DNA of 13,751 bases. Source: an uncultured Chitinophagaceae bacterium (GTDB lineage Bacteria > Bacteroidota > Bacteroidia > Chitinophagales > Chitinophagaceae). The stretch lies in assembly GCA_937907395.1 (NCBI GenBank), contig CALCII010000004.1, positions 1 through 13,751 on the forward strand, written 5' to 3'. Shown here in pieces: positions 7,898 to 13,751 of the stretch; positions within the stretch are counted from its first letter, which is position 1, and the number at the start of each line of letters is the position of its first letter. The position numbers and the translations under genes were made by a program. The notes below the pieces were generated by a model. It was given only the letters and a program-made list of their open reading frames with translations, made no database searches and was not told the DNA's origin.

Positions 7898-9505
7898 ATG
7901 AAATCTTTTTTTACAATTGCTTTTCTTTTTTTTAGTATTCTATGCTTTTCTCAAGGTAGTTATAATAAAAACCCCAATTTCATAATTGTTATGGCCGATG
8001 ATTTGGGTTACAGTGATATTGGTTGTTACGGCTCAGAAATTCAAACGCCGAATCTGGACTGGTTGGCAAAAGAAGGTATGCGTTTCACGTCCTTTTATAA
8101 TAATGCTCGGTGCTGTCCGTCAAGAGCATCTTTAATGACTGGGTTGTATCCGCACCAGGCCGGTATTGGACAAATGGATATTGATTTAAAAATCCCGGCT
8201 TACCAAGGTTACCTCAATCAGCAGTCTGTTACAATTGCGGAAGTATTAAAAGGCGCTGGCTATAACACCTATATGAGTGGCAAGTGGCACATTGGCGGCA
8301 AGCGGGGACAATGGCCAGTTGATCGTGGATTTGACCATGCTTTCTCACTTATCAACGGAGTGAGTAACTATTTCGGTACGAAGGCACACGGCAGTTGGTA
8401 TGAGTCTTTATTCGCAATAGACACGCAACGTATTTATCCGGGCGGGAAAGATTTTTATCTGACAGATGCTATCAATCAATATGCAGTGCAGTTCATCAAG
8501 CAGGCCACGGAAAAGCAAGGACCGTTTTTCCTCTATGTAGCGCATGCTGCACCGCACTGGCCTTTGCATGCACTGGACCAAGACATTCAGCGATACGAAA
8601 AACTGTATCAACAAGGATGGGATGAGATCCGAAAGAAACGATTCCAAAAAATGAAAAAGGAAGGTATAATTCCTGCAACTGCATCGCTAAGTGCAAAGCC
8701 TAATGACATACCTGAATGGCGAGATGTTCCGGATAGTACCAAGCAAGACTGGGCACATCGCATGGCCGTGTATGCTGCTATGGTTGACCGTATGGATAGA
8801 GGCATCGGTAACATTATAGAAGCGTTACGTGCGGAAGGCCAATTAGAAAATACGTACATTTTTTTCCTTTCCGACAACGGTGCTTGTGCTGAAGACAGAT
8901 TACTGTTGGACAGGGTTTTTAAAATAAACACCAGTGCCCGTCCTGCTGGTGATAGCTTAAGCTGGCAATCTTACGAAGCTCCATGGGCAAACGTATCGAA
9001 CACCCCTTTCCGGTTGTATAAATCGTATTTGGAAGAAGGAGGTATTGCAACTCCTTTCATTGCGTTTCATCCAAAGAAAATCAAGGCAGGTACAACTTCA
9101 TTATACACAGGTCATGTAATGGATATCATGCCAACGCTGATTGAATTGTCCGGTATTCAATATCCTAAACAGTATAACAACAATCCGGTTTTGAAGCCGG
9201 AAGGCAACTCTTTGTTGCCAGCTTTGCAGCAATCAAAAATGTTGAACAATCGGTTACTGTTTTGGGAGCATGAAGGAGCGAAGGCTGTTCGCTATGGTGA
9301 TTGGAAGCTGGTGAAGCAACACCAAAAAGAGTGGCAGTTGTTTCATTTAAAGAATGACCCGACAGAACAAAAAGATGTAAGCAAGAACAATCTAAAGCTC
9401 GTTCGCTACCTGATTGCTGAACATCACAAGTGGGAGGAACGGTGCGGCGTTTTGGAATGGGGACCTGATATGCTGCAACGGTGGGAAAACAGGATTGGTA
9501 AATAG
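7898..9505 (+). CDS. Exported sulfatase, S1 family (S1_4-like)
   Basis: Third formylglycine sulfatase of the operon, 535 residues from the ATG at 7898. A GTG at 7892 would add only Met-Ile and overlaps the previous stop; the ATG is preferred because it begins a standard signal peptide (1-19, MKSFF...CFSQ). Marks are D34-D35 (MADDLG), the FGly motif C72-C-P-S-R76 followed by YPHQAGIG, GKWHIG at 128-133 (K129, H131), H216 in AHAAPH, D326-N327 (SDNGA), K375 (RLYKSYLEEGG) and WEHEGAKAVRYGDWKLV near the C-terminus. The C-C-P-S-R motif and this tail are typical of subfamily S1_4. It follows the propeller gene by 5 bases and closes the operon ahead of the stem-loop at 9530. Substrate is unknown; its active-site style differs from the other two sulfatases, so it probably removes sulfate from a different position. 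Confidence 0.93.
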   Translation: MKSFFTIAFLFFSILCFSQGSYNKNPNFIIVMADDLGYSDIGCYGSEIQTPNLDWLAKEGMRFTSFYNNARCCPSRASLMTGLYPHQAGIGQMDIDLKIPAYQGYLNQQSVTIAEVLKGAGYNTYMSGKWHIGGKRGQWPVDRGFDHAFSLINGVSNYFGTKAHGSWYESLFAIDTQRIYPGGKDFYLTDAINQYAVQFIKQATEKQGPFFLYVAHAAPHWPLHALDQDIQRYEKLYQQGWDEIRKKRFQKMKKEGIIPATASLSAKPNDIPEWRDVPDSTKQDWAHRMAVYAAMVDRMDRGIGNIIEALRAEGQLENTYIFFLSDNGACAEDRLLLDRVFKINTSARPAGDSLSWQSYEAPWANVSNTPFRLYKSYLEEGGIATPFIAFHPKKIKAGTTSLYTGHVMDIMPTLIELSGIQYPKQYNNNPVLKPEGNSLLPALQQSKMLNNRLLFWEHEGAKAVRYGDWKLVKQHQKEWQLFHLKNDPTEQKDVSKNNLKLVRYLIAEHHKWEERCGVLEWGPDMLQRWENRIGK

Positions 9506-9529
9506 AGCATTACTACTAGATACCATTAC

Positions 9530-9577
9530 AAATAAAAGTGGCTTGAGAACAACTTTGGTTTCAAGCCACTTTTATTT
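9530..9577. terminator. Bidirectional intrinsic terminator between convergent operons
   Basis: A perfect 17-bp inverted repeat (9530-9546 pairing with 9561-9577, core AAGTGGCTTGA / TCAAGCCACTT) encloses a 14-base loop. The right arm runs into a T-tract ending at 9581, and the left arm starts with an A-rich run that becomes a U-tract when read on the minus strand. It sits 25 bases after the sulfatase stop and 12 bases beyond the stop of the minus-strand mannosidase gene, so it can end transcription from both sides. Confidence 0.9.
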
Positions 9578-9589
9578 TTTTGATCTTAG

Positions 9590-11800
9590 TCACTCGACTT
9601 CTACTAACAGACTTCCGCCGTTCACAATTTGTTGATGACTTATTGTATAACCGGTTAATCTTTTTCCATTCAGGGTGATTTTTTTAATGCGGTTGCCAGT
9701 ACCCCTTTTTCTTATGGTGAAGGATTTTCCTTTGTAATGGCTTTGTGATAATTTGATGCTTATTTCATTGAATGTTGGCGTTGTGATTTGGTATAAGGGA
9801 ATGCCGGGACAATCGGGGAAAATACCCATCATTGAAAATAATAGCCAGGCACTCATCGTTCCTGCATCGTCGTTGCCGGGTATGCCGCCCGGTGTAGGAG
9901 TGAAATATTTTTCAATACTTTCTTTCACTATCTTTTGTGTACGCCATTCTTCCCCTTTCACATAGTTGAACAAGTAAGGATAGGTAATGTCTGGCTCATT
10001 ACTCATATCAAAATGCCCCTCGTCAAACATTTTTTGAAGGCTGTCCGTGAAAGCCTTTTTGCTACCATAAAGATCAATTACCGCTTGGATGTTATGTATG
10101 GCAAAAAAGCGGTAGATCCATGCATCGCCTTCTACGTAGCCGTGCCCACCGCTGTTTTTCCAACGAATGTCAAACTCACGGTCTTTCGGATCGAAGGGTG
10201 TGAGCCATCGCCCGTTTGCTAACCGGGGCCGAAACATTTTCGTTGCGGTATCAAACAATAGATGGAAACGATTGCTTTGCTGCAACCAGGTTTCGCTTTC
10301 TTTTTTGCAGCCAATTGCATTAGCGAAAGCACCAATGTTGAAATCAGCTAAATGATATTCCAGCGAAGTAGATACCGGTCCCCACACATAGCCATTCGTC
10401 CAGCTAAACAGAGTGCTGTCGGTACCGCCCCGTTGATCAATTGGAACATAACCATGTTCCCAATAAGCAGCGTTGCCAGGCCGCAACATGTTTTGCGGAA
10501 CCGTTTGTAAGCTGCCTTTCTTCATAGCCTTCCATGCCAATGCTGTATCAAAATTTTTGATTCCTTTCAAGTAGCTGTCAGCTATTACAATCGGTGCAGG
10601 ATCACCCACCATTACCCAGCTTTCCTGCCCGTACAATTCCCATTTCGGAAGCCAGCCACCTTGTTGGTACATTTTTAACATGGATCCAACCATGTTTTCT
10701 TGTTGTGCCGGATGAAAAAGGGTGAGGAAAGGATGTACGGTGCGGTAAGTATCCCAAAGCGAGTAAACAGAGTAATGATCTTTGTTTGTTTTTTGTTTCG
10801 TACGTTCTTTTGCTGTGTCGGTTTGCATGCTGATGTAATCTCCATTTACATCATTGAAAACAACTGGAGAAAGAAGGGTGTGATAATAGGCTGAATAAAA
10901 CTTCACCCTATCATCTTCATTGCTGCCCGCTACCTTAATTGTTGACAGCTCTTTGTTCCAGGACTGGAAGGCTTCTTTTGACAATTGTTCAAAATTTTTG
11001 TTGCCTTGTTCTTTTTCAAGGTTCAGTCGTGCGTTATCAATGCTGACGAACGAAATGCCAACTGCTGTTTCAAGGCCTAATTCTTTCTCACCAAAGCCTT
11101 TTATCACGCAAACCACATCAGATCCTTCTACAGTGTTGGCACTGGATAACACTGAATCCTGGTACAGTTGAATTTCACTCCGGGGTGCTTTTACTCTTAA
11201 AACAAAAAACACTTTTCGTTTCAGGGGCATGTCGCAAAATTTTCCAGCCCACTGCCAACCTTCTATTTCTGTTTCGCTAATTTTGCGGAGGTAGCCACCT
11301 TTTACTGTGCTTTTGCTCATCGCTAAATCGAGTACTAATCCGCCTTCGGCACCAGTGTAGGTAAATTGTGTTCTTCCTGTACGAAGTGTAGCTGTTGCTT
11401 TCACAGCAACAGCAGGCTGCTCCAGATAGCAACTGTAAAATCCGGCCTTTGCTTTTTCATTACGATAGGTGGATTTCCTTTTCTCTGCATCGAAGGAAAA
11501 GCCTTTTTCCGAAAAAGGCATTAAAACAATATTACCGGCTTCACCACATCCCACACCAGAGAGCTGCACATGGCCAAAGCCGTAGATATGCGGTGCGCCG
11601 TACTCATAGTAAAAAGCGCCTCTTGGGGTGTTCACCGTATGCGGCGATACCGATACAAGTCCCCATGGACGGACAGCACCGGGATGGGTATTTCCTTTAT
11701 TCGTGGTTCCAATAAAAGGGTTGATAAAATCGGCGGGTGTTTGACAGAAGCTGTAAATGCTTTGCTGCAGCAGCAAAGAGAGCAGGAGTAATTTCTTCAT
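9590..11800 (-). CDS. Exported GH92-like alpha-mannosidase
   Basis: A 736-residue exported protein (signal peptide about 1-20, ending SFCQ) with the GH92 layout: an N-terminal beta-sandwich (INPFIGT at 26-32, GAVRPWG at 41-47, SGVGCGEAG at 81-89) followed by an (alpha/alpha)6 barrel. Conserved barrel marks include SLWDTYRT at 347-354, QGGWLPKWE at 380-388, YVEGDAWIYRF at 555-565 with the probable general acid E557, and GNDDAGTMSAW at 642-652 with Asp residues of the general-base and calcium region. GH92 enzymes are calcium-dependent inverting exo-alpha-mannosidases. The barrel differs from the usual motifs: NEPDITYPYLFNY (601-613) lacks the His pair usually seen after NEP, and AIHN (567-570) replaces the common V-P-H-D. 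These changes suggest another linkage or sugar. It is the second gene of a minus-strand operon, one base after the esterase stop. Family membership is secure; mannosidase activity is assumed. Confidence 0.85.
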   Translation of the reverse strand: MKKLLLLSLLLQQSIYSFCQTPADFINPFIGTTNKGNTHPGAVRPWGLVSVSPHTVNTPRGAFYYEYGAPHIYGFGHVQLSGVGCGEAGNIVLMPFSEKGFSFDAEKRKSTYRNEKAKAGFYSCYLEQPAVAVKATATLRTGRTQFTYTGAEGGLVLDLAMSKSTVKGGYLRKISETEIEGWQWAGKFCDMPLKRKVFFVLRVKAPRSEIQLYQDSVLSSANTVEGSDVVCVIKGFGEKELGLETAVGISFVSIDNARLNLEKEQGNKNFEQLSKEAFQSWNKELSTIKVAGSNEDDRVKFYSAYYHTLLSPVVFNDVNGDYISMQTDTAKERTKQKTNKDHYSVYSLWDTYRTVHPFLTLFHPAQQENMVGSMLKMYQQGGWLPKWELYGQESWVMVGDPAPIVIADSYLKGIKNFDTALAWKAMKKGSLQTVPQNMLRPGNAAYWEHGYVPIDQRGGTDSTLFSWTNGYVWGPVSTSLEYHLADFNIGAFANAIGCKKESETWLQQSNRFHLLFDTATKMFRPRLANGRWLTPFDPKDREFDIRWKNSGGHGYVEGDAWIYRFFAIHNIQAVIDLYGSKKAFTDSLQKMFDEGHFDMSNEPDITYPYLFNYVKGEEWRTQKIVKESIEKYFTPTPGGIPGNDDAGTMSAWLLFSMMGIFPDCPGIPLYQITTPTFNEISIKLSQSHYKGKSFTIRKRGTGNRIKKITLNGKRLTGYTISHQQIVNGGSLLVEVE

Positions 11801-11801
11801 C

Positions 11802-12992
11802 TTATTTCCAAAGGGCTGGTAAAAAATCGTCGTTTAAAAAGGTGCGCCAGGCATACCAAGTGTGATCTGTTTTTGGCAACAGGCGAAAACGATGTTTGAT
11901 GCCTGCTGTTTCAAAAGCTTTTATCATGGCCTGGGCGTTGTAAATAATGCCGCTTTCTTTTTGGGCTGGGTTATTGCCCACGCGGTCCCATTCGCCAACG
12001 CCTACAAAAAGTAGCTTAAGTTGTTTGTTGGCCTCGGCTGAATTGCTAAAGAAACCGGCTTGCGAGGTGGCTATATCTTTATCCCCAGCACTGAAAACGC
12101 CCACATAGCTAAACGTTTCTAAATGCCGCAATCCGATGTACGTTGTTTGTGCTCCTCCCATTGATAATCCTGCGATGGCACGGTTCCATTTATCTGATTT
12201 TGCACGAAAAGCCTTTTCTGTATACGGAATGATAACGTCAAGAAGTTCTTTCTCCATCCAGCTGAAGCGGTTTGTTCCACCCAGTAAGCTGGAATCCGCC
12301 CTTCCGCTATAGCCATCGGGATGTCCAAAAGGCATGACGATTATGCAAGGCTTGGCTTTGCCGGTTGCAAATAGGTTATCTGCAATGTTATTTGCCTTTC
12401 CTGCTTTTACCCAAGAAGAGGAGATCTCTCCTGCGCCATGTAGAAGGTAGAGGACAGGGAATTGCTGGTTGCTGTTCTCGTAACCCGGCGGTGTGTACAC
12501 CACCAGTGGCCGATCCATCTTTAGTACTGGAGAGTAATATGTAAGATAATGTACTGTACCGTGAGGCACATTGCCCATTTGCCAAAATGCCTGCTCAGTT
12601 TTTTGCTTCACTTCCGCAATGCTGAAAGGCTGTTGATAGGTTTCCAAGACCTCTTTGTTTGACGGGTCTAAAGTTCTTACACCATCCACCCAAAAAAAAT
12701 ATTGGTAAGGTTGCGCTTCCATGTTAGGGAGTGTCAAAGACCAAATTCCGGAGCTGTCTTTCTGAAGTGGAATACCTGGAAAAGGTTTGTCGCCACTGCG
12801 GGTGTTGCCAGTATAGCTCATTATATCCCAACCGGCTAATTTTACATCTTTTGCTAGAGGGGCATAGATATTAAACTGTAATTGTTTATTATTGTATTTG
12901 TAAGAAATGACTGCGTTTTGGTTAAGCCGGGACTGTCCCTTAGTAAAAAGACAGAGGAGTGTAGCAAATAAAATTCCAAACAGTTTTGTCAT
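11802..12992 (-). CDS. Exported CE1-like esterase with N-terminal immunoglobulin-like domain
   Basis: Start chosen at the ATG 12992-12990, giving 396 residues, because a clear signal peptide (MTKLFGILFATLLCLFTKGQ) begins there; an in-frame ATG at 13031 would place 13 polar residues before it. Residues about 28-110 resemble the CBM48/E-set domain preceding many Bacteroidota CE1 esterases (YAPLAKDVKLAGW, then YQYFFWVDG). The rest is an alpha/beta hydrolase: LYLLHGAG at 181-188 (oxyanion region), nucleophile S277 in GLSMGG, probable acid D336 in GVGEWDRVG, and H377 in TDHTWYAW. Such enzymes release acetyl, feruloyl or similar acyl groups from polysaccharides; which one cannot be read here. It is followed after one base by the GH92-like gene, so they share a transcript, and it is divergent from the regulator at 13089. 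Confidence 0.87.
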   Translation of the reverse strand: MTKLFGILFATLLCLFTKGQSRLNQNAVISYKYNNKQLQFNIYAPLAKDVKLAGWDIMSYTGNTRSGDKPFPGIPLQKDSSGIWSLTLPNMEAQPYQYFFWVDGVRTLDPSNKEVLETYQQPFSIAEVKQKTEQAFWQMGNVPHGTVHYLTYYSPVLKMDRPLVVYTPPGYENSNQQFPVLYLLHGAGEISSSWVKAGKANNIADNLFATGKAKPCIIVMPFGHPDGYSGRADSSLLGGTNRFSWMEKELLDVIIPYTEKAFRAKSDKWNRAIAGLSMGGAQTTYIGLRHLETFSYVGVFSAGDKDIATSQAGFFSNSAEANKQLKLLFVGVGEWDRVGNNPAQKESGIIYNAQAMIKAFETAGIKHRFRLLPKTDHTWYAWRTFLNDDFLPALWK

Positions 12993-13088
12993 ACAGCATC
13001 GTTTCTTCAAATTAAATGTCTCTATATTCAAAAGCAGTACGGATTTGCAAAAAAGTAGTCTTTTTACTCTTAAAAAAAGAAGAAAAAC
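12993..13088. promoter_or_regulatory. Divergent intergenic region between esterase operon and regulator
   Basis: This 96-base spacer must contain the start signals of both the minus-strand esterase operon and the plus-strand regulator. It is AT-rich with several A and T runs. No good match to the Bacteroidota TAnnTTTG element was found on either strand; TTAATTTG (minus strand, about 13014-13007) is one base off but has no TTTG at the right distance. An A/G-rich AAGAAG stretch just before 13089 may act as a weak ribosome-binding site. The placement makes it the likely operator if the regulator controls the esterase operon. Confidence 0.4.
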
Positions 13089-13751
13089 ATGATTTACGGA
13101 TTGTATATATGGGCTTGCTTACAAAACTTGGTAATTGCATTTAGCATCTATAGCGTGTTTCGTAACCGTAGTAATTTATTTCTTTCACTTTTTTTTCTCT
13201 CAAACTTTTCTTTGATAGCATCACAATTGTTATTACGTTTTGGGGGCTACATGAATTCATACCCACAGTTATTTATTGTTACGGAGTTTGTTCATTTCTG
13301 CCTAGGCCCCTTACTATATTTATATTATTGTCAAATATTTCGTTTAAGGTTACCTTCTAGATCGTTCTTGCATTTTATACCTTCCTTCATTTATTTACTC
13401 TACTTTATTATATATCAAAGTATTATACTTGGTCCTTTACAAGCGGCAAATTATTTAAAGGTTCCAAATCATGCCACTTTAGTGATATTGACAACTCTGT
13501 CATTATTTATATATTCTATATTAATATGGAAAGAAATCGGTGACTATAAAACGAAATTCAAGAATTTAAAACTCAATGTAGACTTCTGGCTTTATTTCCT
13601 CGTTACTTTCTTGTTTATGAAAGGAGTAGAAGGATTGATGGTGGTTACTAAAAAGCTTTTTTTTAACGAGATGACGCCCCTTTTTAATGCATACTATCAG
13701 CCATTTTTTATTTTAATTGAGACGCTAGTTTTGTTGGCAGTTGGGTATTTT
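13089..13751 (+). CDS. Membrane-anchored transcriptional regulator, AraC-type (N-terminal part only)
   Basis: An open frame from ATG 13089 runs in phase to the right edge (221 codons, no stop), so the gene is cut by the window. Hydrophobic segments lie at about 4-22, 29-49, 61-82, 95-116, 130-147, 165-184 and 203-221, a seven-helix pattern with short charged loops. The motif CLGPLLYLYY (71-80) followed by LHFIPSFIYLLYF (94-106) is typical of the membrane domain joined to a C-terminal AraC-type HTH in many Bacteroidota regulators. The HTH itself would lie beyond the window, so the DNA-binding assignment is inferred from the N-terminal half. It is divergent from the esterase-mannosidase operon, a common position for a local controller. 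DNA here is AT-richer than in the enzyme genes. Alternatives are a histidine kinase or a LytTR regulator with a similar sensor. Confidence 0.65.
   Translation, partial: MIYGLYIWACLQNLVIAFSIYSVFRNRSNLFLSLFFLSNFSLIASQLLLRFGGYMNSYPQLFIVTEFVHFCLGPLLYLYYCQIFRLRLPSRSFLHFIPSFIYLLYFIIYQSIILGPLQAANYLKVPNHATLVILTTLSLFIYSILIWKEIGDYKTKFKNLKLNVDFWLYFLVTFLFMKGVEGLMVVTKKLFFNEMTPLFNAYYQPFFILIETLVLLAVGYF

Noticed and set aside
12993..13031. Upstream ATG for the esterase at 13031
   Set aside because: It would put 13 charged and Cys-containing residues ahead of a complete signal peptide starting at 12992.
13029..13060. Two similar A-rich stretches (CAAAAGCAGTA and CAAAAAAGTAG) about 19 bases apart as regulator-binding direct repeats
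   Set aside because: The match needs gaps and is mostly A-runs, which arise by chance in such AT-rich DNA.

Overview
The window looks like a polysaccharide-utilisation region from a Bacteroidota genome, probably Chitinophagia or a related class. Four features point that way: a C-terminal type IX secretion (T9SS) sorting domain, several exported S1-type sulfatases, a GH92-type mannosidase, and a regulator starting with a multi-pass membrane domain of the kind joined to AraC-type HTH domains in this phylum. Shine-Dalgarno sequences are weak or absent, as is usual there. No SusC/SusD pair, sulfatase maturase, tRNA, rRNA, CRISPR array or transposase is visible.

Layout. Bases 3-185 are the 3' end of an unrecognised gene. 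After a 266-base AT-rich gap, five plus-strand genes (452-9505) are packed with a 4-base overlap or gaps of 2-6 bases and are very likely one transcript: sulfatase (S1_16-like), a clan GH-A-like glycosidase, sulfatase (S1_8-like), a 920-residue GH74-like beta-propeller protein with a T9SS sorting domain, and sulfatase (S1_4-like). A 17-bp perfect stem-loop (9530-9577) separates this operon from a convergent minus-strand operon of a CE1-like esterase (start 12992) followed by a GH92-like alpha-mannosidase (stop at 9590). Divergent from the esterase, a regulator starts at 13089 and runs off the window.

How the genes may work together (inference). Every complete protein carries an export signal. 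The propeller protein would be sent across the outer membrane and could cut or bind the polymer at the surface. The three sulfatases, the GH-A-like glycosidase, the esterase and the GH92 enzyme would strip sulfate, acyl groups and sugars from the products, most likely in the periplasm. The substrate is therefore probably a sulfated, acylated, branched glycan, but the sequence does not identify it. The incomplete regulator is a candidate controller of the divergent operon.

The points most worth attention are the combination of enzymes itself, the unassigned glycosidase and propeller families, sharp changes of base composition inside genes and across gene junctions, a double-hairpin element embedded in the N-terminus of the second sulfatase, and altered motifs in the GH92 protein.
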